NCBI RefSeq assembly: GCF_003024195.1
Contig: NZ_KZ679045.1
Coordinates: 186,001 to 250,000, forward strand
DNA length: 64,000 nucleotides
From: Streptomyces dioscori
GTDB taxonomy: Bacteria; Actinomycetota; Actinomycetes; Streptomycetales; Streptomycetaceae
Direction of reading: 5' to 3'
Shown: in pieces, positions 51,933 to 60,215 of the stretch
Layout: each line of letters begins with the position of its first letter
Numbering within the stretch: position 1 is the stretch's first letter
Program-made: the position numbers and the translations under genes
The notes under the pieces: generated by a model
Told to the model about the DNA's origin: nothing
What the model saw: only the letters and a program-made list of their open reading frames with translations
Database searches by the model: none

Positions 51933-52654
51933 TGACGCTCGACTATCTGCGGCTCGAAGTACGCCGGACGCTGCGTGACGTCGGCTTCATGATCGGCGGG
52001 GTCGTGATGCCGGTGGTCATGTATCTGCTGTTCACGAACCTCGGGGGCGGCGCCGACGGCGACTGGAGGACCGCGTCCATGATCGGCATGGCCGCGTACG
52101 GCGCGATGGGCTCCGCCCTGAACACCGGCGGCGGCGTCGCCGAGGACCGCTCGACCGGCTGGCTGCGACAACTGCGGATCACTCCGATGAGTCCGCGCCA
52201 GGTGGTCGCCGGGCGTGCGCTGACCGGCGCGGTGACGGTCCTGCCCGCGATCGTGGCGGTCCTCGCGGCGGGCGGTCTGGTCAACGGCGTACGGCTGGAC
52301 GCCTGGAAGTGGGCGGTGATCGCACTGTCGCTGTGGCTCGGCTCGGTCCCCTTCACCCTGCTCGGGCTGGGCAACGGCTACCGGCTGACCGCGCAGGCCA
52401 CCGGCGTGGTGAACATGGTGTGCAACCTGACGCTCGCGGTGGTCGGCGGGCTGTGGTTCCCCCTGGCCCTGTTCCCCGGCTGGCTGCGCTCGCTGTCGTC
52501 CTACACCCCCACGAACCGCTTCGCGCAGCTCGGTACGGCCGTCGCCGACGGGCGGGCGCCCACGCTCGCGGCCGTGCTGGTGCTGACCGGCTGGCTGCTG
52601 CTCTTCGGCTCGTACGCTGTGGTCTCGTACCGCAGGACCGCACGGACCGCCTGA
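51932..52654 (+). CDS. ABC-2 type permease
   Basis: A 240-residue membrane subunit with six predicted helices, from FMIGGVVMPVVMYLLFTNL through the C-terminal AAVLVLTGWLLLFGSYAVVSY. The ABC-2 pattern (TGWLRQLRITPMSPRQVVAGRALTG) lies after the second helix. It partners the ATPase upstream, with which it overlaps by one base (TGATG). A GTG at 51929 is an alternative start. The substrate is unknown; DesKR-linked exporters of this class often act on lipids or drugs. Confidence 0.9.
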   Translation: MTLDYLRLEVRRTLRDVGFMIGGVVMPVVMYLLFTNLGGGADGDWRTASMIGMAAYGAMGSALNTGGGVAEDRSTGWLRQLRITPMSPRQVVAGRALTGAVTVLPAIVAVLAAGGLVNGVRLDAWKWAVIALSLWLGSVPFTLLGLGNGYRLTAQATGVVNMVCNLTLAVVGGLWFPLALFPGWLRSLSSYTPTNRFAQLGTAVADGRAPTLAAVLVLTGWLLLFGSYAVVSYRRTARTA

Positions 52655-53932
52655 ATGGAAACGGGAACGGAAGCGGGAGTGGGAACGGGAACGGGAACCG
52701 GAACGAAATCGGGAACGGGGGCCGGGGAGATGTCCTGGTTGCGGAGCTTCAGGTGCCGGACGGCCGGGCGGCGTGAGGGGCGGACCGGGCACAGGACCGG
52801 GAGGCTCCCCGAACACCTGGGGCCGCCGCCCAGCGGTTTCGCGCTGCTGCCCTGGCTCCTCATGGGGATGGGCGCCTTCTCCAACCTCTTCCAAGGCCGG
52901 ACCCCGAACCCGTGGATCGGCGGCATCGGACTCCTCGTCTTCAACTCCCTCTACATCCACGTGGTGTTCCGCGCCTTCACCAAGGAGGCCCGCGAAGCCC
53001 GTTCCACCCGGGGCGCACTGATCGCACTGGGCGTGGTGACCTGCCTCCTCGGCGGCCTGTACGGGGGCAGCTGGCTCCTCTTCTTCCCGCTGCTCGGGCT
53101 CGCCGCGGGCGCGATCGTCCGGGGACCGTGGCTCGGCAGGACCGGAATCGGACTGAGCGTGCTCGCCGGTGTCGTGGCGGGGCTGCGGGACGGCTGGGGC
53201 GCGGTGAACGTCGCGTACGGCACGTTCCTGTCCACCATGGTGACCGCCGCGATCCTGTCCCTGTCGGACGCCGTGCGTGAACTGCGGGCCGCGCGCGAGG
53301 AGTTGGCGCACCAGGCCGTCGAGAAGGAGCGGCTGCGCTTCTCCCGCGACCTGCACGACCTGCTCGGCCACACGCTCTCCGTCATCGTCGTGAAGTCGGA
53401 GGCGGCCCGGCGCCTCGCCCCCCGGGACCTGGACGCGGCGCTCGTCCAGGTCTCCGACATCGAGTCCGTCGGCCGGCAGGCGCTCACCGAGATCCGTGAG
53501 GCGGTCACGGGGTACCGCGAAGGCAGCCTGGCCACGGACCTGGACCGGGCGCGGTCGGCACTGCTGGCGGCGGGGATCGAACCGGTCGTACGGCAGTCGG
53601 GACCGCCGTTGTCCGCGCAGGCGGAGGCGCTGCTGGGGTGGGTCGTGCGGGAGGCCGTCACCAACGCCGTGCGGCACAGTGGCGCTCGCCGCTGTTCGAT
53701 CACGGTGGACGGGGGGTCGGAGCGGGTTCGGGTACGGGTGTCGGACGACGGCGCGGGTGTGTCCGCGCCCGCGGGGGCCTCACCGGCCGTTCTGCCGGGT
53801 ATCGGCGGGACCGGGCTCACGGGGCTGACCGAGCGGCTTGCGGCGGCGGGGGGTCTGCTGGAGGCGGGGCCTGGGGTTCGGGGCGGGTTTGTGGTGACGG
53901 CGGAGCTTCCGGTGGGGGTGGCTGCCGCGTGA
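52655..53932 (+). CDS. Sensor histidine kinase (NarL/DesK type)
   Basis: A 425-residue kinase. After a Thr/Gly-rich N-terminus (residues 5-25, coded by GGGAACG repeats) come about five membrane helices, a HisKA_3 dimerisation helix with the phosphorylated His in RLRFSRDLHDLLGHTLSVIVVKSEA (near residue 235) and a HATPase domain (REAVTNAVRHS, VSDDGAGV, GTGLTGLTERLAAAGG). The ATG abuts the permease stop (TGAATG); an ATG at 52730 is an alternative that drops the repeat tract. It is followed by its response regulator, and controls the ABC exporter in other genomes with the same order. Confidence 0.92.
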   Translation: METGTEAGVGTGTGTGTKSGTGAGEMSWLRSFRCRTAGRREGRTGHRTGRLPEHLGPPPSGFALLPWLLMGMGAFSNLFQGRTPNPWIGGIGLLVFNSLYIHVVFRAFTKEAREARSTRGALIALGVVTCLLGGLYGGSWLLFFPLLGLAAGAIVRGPWLGRTGIGLSVLAGVVAGLRDGWGAVNVAYGTFLSTMVTAAILSLSDAVRELRAAREELAHQAVEKERLRFSRDLHDLLGHTLSVIVVKSEAARRLAPRDLDAALVQVSDIESVGRQALTEIREAVTGYREGSLATDLDRARSALLAAGIEPVVRQSGPPLSAQAEALLGWVVREAVTNAVRHSGARRCSITVDGGSERVRVRVSDDGAGVSAPAGASPAVLPGIGGTGLTGLTERLAAAGGLLEAGPGVRGGFVVTAELPVGVAAA

Positions 53933-53976
53933 GGGGGCCAGGGGTTGGTTTTCGGGTGCGGGTGCGTGGGGGCCGG

Positions 53977-54010
53977 CCGCGCAGTTCCCCGCGCCCCTTG
54001 CGGGGCCGCG
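53977..54010. repeat. GC-rich intergenic repeat family, single copy
   Basis: GCGCAGTTCCCCGCGCCCCT followed by TGCGGGGC, able to form a hairpin, in the 118-base gap between the kinase and regulator genes. Confidence 0.75.
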
Positions 54011-54050
54011 CCCCCTGAACTCCGGAGCCGGAGCGGCCTAATGTTGGGGC

Positions 54051-54692
54051 GTGAACGAGATGCCCCGGGATCATCGGCCCGCCAAGTCCATCCGTGTGCT
54101 GCTCGCCGAGGATCAGGGGATGATGCGGGGCGCGTTGGCGCTGCTCCTCGGGCTGGAGGCCGACATCGAGGTGGTGGCGCAGGTCGGGACGGGGGACGCC
54201 ATCGTGGGAGCGGCGCTGGAGTCCCGGCCCGATGTCGCACTGCTGGACATCGAACTGCCCGGGATCAGCGGGCTCGACGCGGCCGCGCTGCTGCGGGAGG
54301 AGACACCCGACTGCCGGGTGCTGATCCTCACCACGTTCGGGCGGCCCGGTTATCTGCGGCGGGCGATGGAGGCGGGTGCCGCGGGGTTTCTCGTCAAGGA
54401 CGGGCCCGTGGAGGAGTTGGCGCAGGCGATTCGCCGGGTGCTGACCGGGGAGACCGTCATCGATCCGGCGCTCGCGGCGGCGGCGCTGGGCGCGGGGCCG
54501 AGTCCGCTCACCGCGCGTGAGTGCGATGTGCTGAAGGCTTCGGTGGACGGGGCGACGGTCTCCGACATCGCGTCGAAGCTGCACCTGTCGGAGTCGACCG
54601 TGCGCAACTATCTCAGCTCCGCGATCGGCAAGACGGCGACGCGCAACCGCATGGAGGCGATGCGGGAGGCCCGCCACCAGGGGTGGCTGTAG
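54051..54692 (+). CDS. NarL/DesR-type response regulator
   Basis: A 213-residue regulator with an N-terminal receiver domain (LLAEDQGMMR, phosphorylated Asp in PDVALLDIELPG near residue 65, Lys in FLVKDG) and a C-terminal LuxR-type HTH (LTARECDVLKASVDGATVSDIASKLHLSESTVRNYLSSAIGKT). It pairs with the kinase upstream; its likely target is the exporter operon. The GTG at 54051 is used, with an ATG at 54060 as alternative. Confidence 0.92.
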   Translation: MNEMPRDHRPAKSIRVLLAEDQGMMRGALALLLGLEADIEVVAQVGTGDAIVGAALESRPDVALLDIELPGISGLDAAALLREETPDCRVLILTTFGRPGYLRRAMEAGAAGFLVKDGPVEELAQAIRRVLTGETVIDPALAAAALGAGPSPLTARECDVLKASVDGATVSDIASKLHLSESTVRNYLSSAIGKTATRNRMEAMREARHQGWL

Positions 54693-54751
54693 CGCTTCTG
54701 GGGGGGCGCCGCGGGGGCCGAGGTGCGTGGTCGGCTGCAGGCGCGTGGGGG

Positions 54752-54920
54752 CGAGCCGCGCAGTTCCCCGCGCCCCTGAAAGGCAGAGGTGCGGCCCCTG
54801 CCCCAGAGGATGAAGGCAGGGGCGCAGCCCCGCTTTCAGGGGCGCGGGGAACAGCGCAGTCTTTTGTCTTTGGCTTTTCGGGGGCGCAGCCCCGTTATTG
54901 GGGGCGCGGGGAACTGCGCG
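54752..54920. repeat. GC-rich intergenic repeat family, three copies
   Basis: One copy in one orientation (GCGCAGTTCCCCGCGCCCCT at 54758) and two in the other (AGGGGCGCGGGGAAC at about 54838 and 54899). The last one runs into the 3' end of the MFS gene and supplies its final codons and stop. Confidence 0.78.
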
Positions 54921-56400
54921 GCCAGCCACGACGCGCCCGCAGCCGACCACGCCCCCCGGCGGAGCCGCCCGGCAGCCACAGTCGCATCAGCACCGCCCCG
55001 CCCAACAGCACCCCGCACCCCGTCCGGAACACCAGCGCGTACCCCTCCGTCAGCGCCTCCGGCGAAGCGCTCCCGCCCGTCCGCGCCGCGGCGATCGTCG
55101 CCATCACGGACAGCCCGAGCGAACCCCCCATCGTGCGGGACGTGTTCACCAGCCCGGAGACCAGCCCCGCGTCCTCCACCGCCGCCCCCGACGTGGCCAC
55201 CGAGGCGAGCGGCGTCGTGGCGAGGCCCGCGCCGAGCATCATCAGGATCCCGGGCAGCATGATCGTGGTGACGTACGGCCCGTCGGCGGTCATTCTCGAC
55301 TGCCACCCGACCCCGACCGCGGCCACCACCACCCCGGCCACCGCGACATCGCGCGCTCCGACGGCCCGCATGATCCTGGGCGCCGCCTTCGAGCCGAGGA
55401 TCACCGCGAGCGAGCTGGGCACGAGGGCCAGCCCGGCCTCCAGAGGCGTGTAGCCCAGTACGTTCTGCGCGTACAGCGTCATGAAGAACCACATGCAGAA
55501 CATCGCCGAACCGCACAGGAACATCGACACGTTCGCCGAGGCCACGGATCTCAGCCGGAACAGCTTCAACGGCATCAGCGGTACCTTCGTGCGCGCCTCG
55601 ACGAGCAGGAAGAGTCCGATCAGGACGGCACCGCCGGCCAGCGGGACGAGCGTCGCGGCCGACGCCCACCCCTCGGCCTCGGTCTGCACGATCCCGTACG
55701 CGAGGGTCGCGAGGCCCGAGGTCACCAGTACGGCACCCGGCAGGTCGAGCCGCCGGCTGCCGCCGACCCGGCTCTCGGCGAGCCAGAACAGCGCGCCGGC
55801 CAGCACCACGGCCCCGACCGGCACGTTGATCAGCAGGACCCAGCGCCAGTTCAGCGTGTCGACGAGGAGTCCGCCGACGAGTCCGCCCGCCGCGCCGCCC
55901 CCTCCGCCGACCGCGGTCCAGGTCGCGATGGCACGCGCACGCGGGGGCCCCTCGGGCACGGCCGAGGTCAGGATGGTCAGTGTCGAGGGGGCGAGCACGG
56001 CCGCGCCGAGCCCCTGCACGGCTCGCGCGGCCAGCAACTGCCATTCCGCCTGCGCGAGCCCGCCCGCCAGTGAGGCCAGTGTGAAGAGCGCCAGCCCGAC
56101 CAGGAACATCCGCTTGCGCCCGTACAGGTCGCCCGCCCGGCCGCCGAGCAGCATGAAGCCGGCGAAGGCGATCGTGTACGCGTTGACGACCCACTGGAGT
56201 CCTGACGCGCTCAGCCCCAGGTCGGCCCGCATCGACGGCAGCGCCACGTTGACGACCGACACGTCGAGGACGACGAGGAACTGGCCCGCGCAGGCCAGGG
56301 CGACCACCACCCAGGTCGGCGGCGCGGGGCGGCGGGACCCGGGTATCTCTGCGGCTGTGGTTGCGCCTGCGGCGGCTCTGGGCGAAGGCATGGGAGTCAT
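54895..56400 (-). CDS. MFS drug exporter (DHA2, 14 membrane spans)
   Basis: A 501-residue EmrB/QacA-type transporter. The family signatures are WVVVALACAGQFLVVLDVSVVNVALPSM (motif D1), GGRAGDLYGRKRMFL (motif A) and a motif C-like region near residue 165 (TAVGGGGGAAGGLVGG). It likely exports drugs or natural products by proton antiport. The C-terminus (RRGWPRSSPRPQ) is the translation of an intergenic repeat copy, so the original stop has probably been replaced. It stands alone between the two-component system and the thiolase gene, on the minus strand. Confidence 0.92.
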   Translation of the reverse strand: MTPMPSPRAAAGATTAAEIPGSRRPAPPTWVVVALACAGQFLVVLDVSVVNVALPSMRADLGLSASGLQWVVNAYTIAFAGFMLLGGRAGDLYGRKRMFLVGLALFTLASLAGGLAQAEWQLLAARAVQGLGAAVLAPSTLTILTSAVPEGPPRARAIATWTAVGGGGGAAGGLVGGLLVDTLNWRWVLLINVPVGAVVLAGALFWLAESRVGGSRRLDLPGAVLVTSGLATLAYGIVQTEAEGWASAATLVPLAGGAVLIGLFLLVEARTKVPLMPLKLFRLRSVASANVSMFLCGSAMFCMWFFMTLYAQNVLGYTPLEAGLALVPSSLAVILGSKAAPRIMRAVGARDVAVAGVVVAAVGVGWQSRMTADGPYVTTIMLPGILMMLGAGLATTPLASVATSGAAVEDAGLVSGLVNTSRTMGGSLGLSVMATIAAARTGGSASPEALTEGYALVFRTGCGVLLGGAVLMRLWLPGGSAGGRGRLRARRGWPRSSPRPQ

Positions 56401-56507
56401 GGTCGCAGCGGCTCCTTGCCCCGTACATCAGATTTTCGCCGCACGGCCGGTCCGCCGCAGGACCTAGGCCCGGTGACAGTCCGCGTGCCTACCGGTCCGG
56501 TGCCCGT

Positions 56508-57704
56508 TCAGGCACGCCTGAGGAGTGTCACCACCGCCGCGCCCCCGAGCCCGATGTTGTGCGCGAGGCCCACGCGCGCGTCCGCCACCTGCCGGGCCCG
56601 TGCCTCGCCCCGCAGCTGCCAGGTCAGCTCGGCGATCTGCGCGATGCCGGTGGCCCCCAGCGGATGCCCTTTCGAGATGAGCCCGCCCGAGGGGTTCACC
56701 ACCCACCGCCCGCCGTACGTCGTGGCGCCCGACTCGACGAGCTTGCCGGACTCCCCCGGCTCGCACATGCCGAGGGCCTCGTAGGTCAGCAGTTCGTTGA
56801 TCGAGAAGCAGTCGTGCAGTTCCACGACGTCGACGTCGTCGATGCCGAGCCCCGCGCTGTCGTACACCTGCCGTGCGGCGGCCCGTGACATCGGCTGGCC
56901 GACGACGTCGATGCACGACCCGGACGCGAACGACTCCTCCGTGTCCGTCGTCATCGCCTGCGCGACGATCTCCACGGCCCGCTCCCCCAGCCCGTGCCGC
57001 TCGACGAAACGCTCCGACACGACGACGGCCGCCGCCGCCCCGTCCGAGGTGGGCGAGCACTGGAGCTTGGTCAGCGGGGAGTGGACGGTACGCGCGGCGA
57101 GGATCTCGTCGACCGTGTAGGCGTCCTGGAACTGCGCGTACGGATTGTTCGCCGAGTGCCGGTGGTTCTTGGCGCCCACGGCCGCGAGCTGCGCCTGGGT
57201 CGTGCCGTACTTCTCCATGTGTTCGCGCGCCGCGTTCCCGAAGATCTGGGCGGTGGGCGGCGTCATCTCGAAGCCGTGCCGGGCCGCCATGACGGCGTAG
57301 TGGCGGGCGACGGGCGAGGTCGCGAAGTCCCCGCCGTCGGCTCCGCCGCCCAGTGCGCCGCGCGCCATCTTCTCGAACCCCAGCGCCAGTACGCAGTCGC
57401 TCGCGCCGCCCTCGACGAACTGCCGCGCGAGCATCAGCGCGGTGGCGCCGGTCGCGCAGTTGTTGTTGACGTTGTGGACGGGCACACCGGTAAGGCCGAG
57501 TTCGTACGCGGCCCGCTGCCCGGCCGTGGAGGCCTGGAAGCAGTATCCGACGGGGACCTGCTCCACCGCCTCGTACGGGATCCCGGCGTCGGCGAGGGCG
57601 CCGGTGCCCGCCTCCCGCGCCATGTCCCAGTACTGCCAGTCCCGCGTCTCCGGCTTCTCGAACCTGGTCATGCCCACACCGACGACGTACGCCTTCGTCC
57701 TCAT
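56508..57704 (-). CDS. SCP-x-type thiolase / lipid-transfer protein
   Basis: A 398-residue thiolase-fold protein of the sterol carrier protein thiolase group. Catalytic residues are visible: Cys in NVNNNCATGATAL near residue 90, His in VELHDCFSINE near 295 and the C-terminal GGLISKGHPLGATG near 345. It would cleave 3-oxoacyl-CoA or a sterol side-chain acyl-CoA. The ATG at 57704 behind GGGGAGA is the start. A KstR-type operator lies about 40 bases upstream, matching the one before the hydratase gene, which ties this thiolase to the SDR, dehydrogenase and hydratase set. Confidence 0.93.
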   Translation of the reverse strand: MRTKAYVVGVGMTRFEKPETRDWQYWDMAREAGTGALADAGIPYEAVEQVPVGYCFQASTAGQRAAYELGLTGVPVHNVNNNCATGATALMLARQFVEGGASDCVLALGFEKMARGALGGGADGGDFATSPVARHYAVMAARHGFEMTPPTAQIFGNAAREHMEKYGTTQAQLAAVGAKNHRHSANNPYAQFQDAYTVDEILAARTVHSPLTKLQCSPTSDGAAAAVVVSERFVERHGLGERAVEIVAQAMTTDTEESFASGSCIDVVGQPMSRAAARQVYDSAGLGIDDVDVVELHDCFSINELLTYEALGMCEPGESGKLVESGATTYGGRWVVNPSGGLISKGHPLGATGIAQIAELTWQLRGEARARQVADARVGLAHNIGLGGAAVVTLLRRA

Positions 57705-57742
57705 GGCTCTCCCCACGGTCCGGGTCCTGTCCGGCCGGAGAC

Positions 57743-57756
57743 TAGAACACGTTCCA
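57743..57756. promoter_or_regulatory. KstR-type operator upstream of the thiolase gene
   Basis: TAGAACACGTTCCA also fits TNNAACNNGTTNNA and differs from the site at 50650 at one base only. It lies 39 bases before the thiolase start, at a promoter-proximal position. Confidence 0.7.
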
Positions 57757-57958
57757 TTTCGAGGGAAGGCCCGGGGCGGGGCGGATGAGAGGGCGGGCGG
57801 GAGGGCGGACGGAAGGGTGGATGTAATGAGAAGGTCAAGAATTCGTTAGCGGCTCGAAGCAACGGAATAGTTGCCTGGGCGCACGGGGTTCACCCAGCAC
57901 CTACCTGTAGCCGTACCCGTACGCAGCTACCTGTCCCATGCCTCTGGAGGCCGCACGT

Positions 57959-59758
57959 ATGACCCGGACAACGACGGATCCGCACACTCGAAGGCCGAAC
58001 GGCAGCGGAATCGTTCCCGTACTGGCCTTCGCGGGCATCGTTGTCGCGGTGATGCAGACCCTGCTCGTGCCGGTCATCAAGGACCTCCCCGAGCTGCTGG
58101 GCACCTCCCCCGGCAACGCCACCTGGGTCATGACCTCCACCCTGCTCGCGGGCGCCGTGTCCACGCCGATCATGGGCCGCCTCGGTGACCTCTACGGCAA
58201 GCGGCGCATGCTGATAGCCAGCCTCGCCGTCATGGTCGTGGGCTCGCTCGTCGCCGGCTTCACCAGCGACCTGCTCGTGATGATCGTCGGCCGGGCCCTG
58301 CAGGGCTTCGCCATGGGCGCCATCCCGCTCGGCATCGGCCTGATGCGCGACGGCCTGCCGCGCGAGAAGCTCGGCTCGGCCATGGCCCTGATGAGCTCCT
58401 CGATCGGCGTCGGCGGCGGACTCGCGCTGCCGGTCGCGGCACTGGTCGCACAGCACGCCGACTGGCACGCGCTGTTCTTCGGCTCGGCGGGCCTCGGCGT
58501 CGTCTCGATCGTGCTCACCCTGATCTTCGTACCCGAGTCGCCGATGCGTGCGGTGGGCACCTTCGACGCCCCGGGCGCGCTCGGCCTCTCCGCCGGCCTC
58601 GTCCTCTTCCTCCTGCCGATCACCAAGGGCAGCGACTGGGGCTGGACCTCCGGCACGACACTCGGCCTGTTCGGCGCCGCGGTGGCCGTCCTGCTCCTGT
58701 GGGGCGTGATGGAGCTGCGCGTCAAGGCTCCGCTGGTCGACCTGCGCACCACGGCCCGCCCGGCCGTCCTCTTCACCAACCTCGCCTCGATCATGGTCGG
58801 TGTCGCCTTCTACGCCGTCTCCCTCGTCCTGCCCCAGCTGCTCCAGCTGCCCGCTTCGACCGGTTACGGCCTCGGCCAGTCCATGGTCGTGGCGGGCCTG
58901 TGCGTGGCGCCGCTCGGCCTGACGATGATGTTCACGGCGCCGGTGTACGCCCGTATCTCCGCCAAGTACGGACCCAAGGTCACCCTGATGACCGGCATGC
59001 TGATCATCGCGGTCGGGTACGGGGCCGGGCTCGGCCTGATGAGCGCCGCCTGGCAGACCATCATCATCGCGGTGGTGCTGGGCGCGGGCATCGGACTCGC
59101 GTACTCCTCGCTGCCCGCACTGATCATCGGCGCCGTTCCGGCGTCCGAGACCGGGGCGGCCAACGGGCTCAACACGTTGATGCGCTCCATCGGTACGTCC
59201 GTGTCGAGCGCCGTGATCGGCATGGTCCTGGCGAACACCGCGAACCAGGTGGGTGGCGTCGCCGTTCCCACGATGCACGGGTTCCGGGTGTCGTTCATGA
59301 TCGCTACGGGTGCGGTGCTGCTCGGGCTGGTGTTCGCGGCGTTCCTGCCGGGGCGACGGGCGGCGGCGAACGCGGCGAAGCCGCATCTGGTCGCTTCCAG
59401 CGACCCTCTGTCCGAGCCTGCGCCCGCGTCCGCGTCCGCGCCCGCATATATCTCTACGTCTACGTCTACGTCTGCGGACCTGGTGACGACCGGTTTCCGT
59501 GGCCGGGTCCTCACCTCCGAGGGTTCGCCGGTCGCGCGCGCCAAGGTGACGCTGATCGACCGGCGGGGGCGGCAGGCGGGGGCGACGCTGTCCTCGGCGG
59601 ACGGCGGGTACGCGCTCGCTGTGCCGGCGGCAGGTGCGTACGTCCTGGCCGTCACGGCGGGCGGCCACGGCCCGCTGGCGTCCGGCGCGAGCCACCCGGG
59701 CGACGACCGATCGATAGAAATGGACCTCGCGCTCCCGGGCGCCACGGTCCTGGCATAG
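57959..59758 (+). CDS. MFS exporter fused to a C-terminal carboxypeptidase-regulatory-like domain
   Basis: A 599-residue protein. Residues 1-470 form a DHA2-type MFS transporter (TWVMTSTLLAGAVSTPIMGRLGDLYGKRRML; GLMRDGLPREKLG). After a Ser/Thr/Ala-rich linker (STSTSTS) comes a beta-sandwich domain of the carboxypeptidase regulatory/Cna-B type (FRGRVLTSEGSPVARAKVTLIDRRG, ATLSSADGGYALAVPAAGAYVLAVTA). If the transporter has an even number of helices, this domain would be cytoplasmic; 13 or 15 would put it outside. The start at 57959 has GGAGG seven bases upstream. Substrate unknown. Confidence 0.9.
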   Translation: MTRTTTDPHTRRPNGSGIVPVLAFAGIVVAVMQTLLVPVIKDLPELLGTSPGNATWVMTSTLLAGAVSTPIMGRLGDLYGKRRMLIASLAVMVVGSLVAGFTSDLLVMIVGRALQGFAMGAIPLGIGLMRDGLPREKLGSAMALMSSSIGVGGGLALPVAALVAQHADWHALFFGSAGLGVVSIVLTLIFVPESPMRAVGTFDAPGALGLSAGLVLFLLPITKGSDWGWTSGTTLGLFGAAVAVLLLWGVMELRVKAPLVDLRTTARPAVLFTNLASIMVGVAFYAVSLVLPQLLQLPASTGYGLGQSMVVAGLCVAPLGLTMMFTAPVYARISAKYGPKVTLMTGMLIIAVGYGAGLGLMSAAWQTIIIAVVLGAGIGLAYSSLPALIIGAVPASETGAANGLNTLMRSIGTSVSSAVIGMVLANTANQVGGVAVPTMHGFRVSFMIATGAVLLGLVFAAFLPGRRAAANAAKPHLVASSDPLSEPAPASASAPAYISTSTSTSADLVTTGFRGRVLTSEGSPVARAKVTLIDRRGRQAGATLSSADGGYALAVPAAGAYVLAVTAGGHGPLASGASHPGDDRSIEMDLALPGATVLA

Positions 59759-59778
59759 CGCGCGGCGCCCCGGCGGGG

Positions 59779-60150
59779 CAGCCCGAAGGGCACCCCTAAG
59801 GGGCGCGGGGAACGGCGCGGCCAGCCACGACGCACCCGCGGCCAAACCCCCGGGCAGGACAGCCCGAAGGGCGCCCTTAAGGGGCGCGGGGAACGGCGCG
59901 GCCAGCCACAGCGGACCCGCAGCCAAAACCCCGGGCTGGGCAGCCCGAAGGGCGCCCTTCAGGGGCGCGGGGAACTGCGCGGCCAGCCACAGCGGACCCG
60001 CAGACGAATCTCCCGCAAGCCCAAGGGGCCGGATCGTCGGGTGCGGGACCGTCGTGGCTGGCCGCGCAGTTCCCCGCGCCCCTAAAAACGGGCCGGATCG
60101 TCGCGTGCGGGACCGTCGTGGTCGCTCGCGCCGTTCCCCGCGCCCCTGAC
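59779..60150. repeat. Three tandem 81-bp repeats and two inverted copies of the GC-rich family
   Basis: The 457-base gap 59759-60215 holds no gene. Three direct units start at 59779, 59860 and 59941 with exact 81-base spacing; each contains CAGCCCGAAGGGC, AGGGGCGCGGGGAAC and GGCCAGCCAC. Two more copies in the reverse direction follow near 60055 and 60126 (GTTCCCCGCGCCCCT). Long hairpins can form between the two orientations. It looks like local expansion of the family. Confidence 0.85.
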
Positions 60151-60215
60151 GGGGCGCCGGGGCGGGCGTGGGGCACCATGGCGGGGCATCTGTACGGACG
60201 ACCTGGAGGAACTTC

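Noticed and set aside
51512..53677. 721-residue minus-strand open frame
   Set aside because: Antisense to the ABC permease and histidine kinase genes, both of which have clear motifs.
59779..60021. Possible CRISPR or insertion sequence
   Set aside because: The 81-bp units are nearly identical throughout with no unique spacers, and there is no transposase gene.
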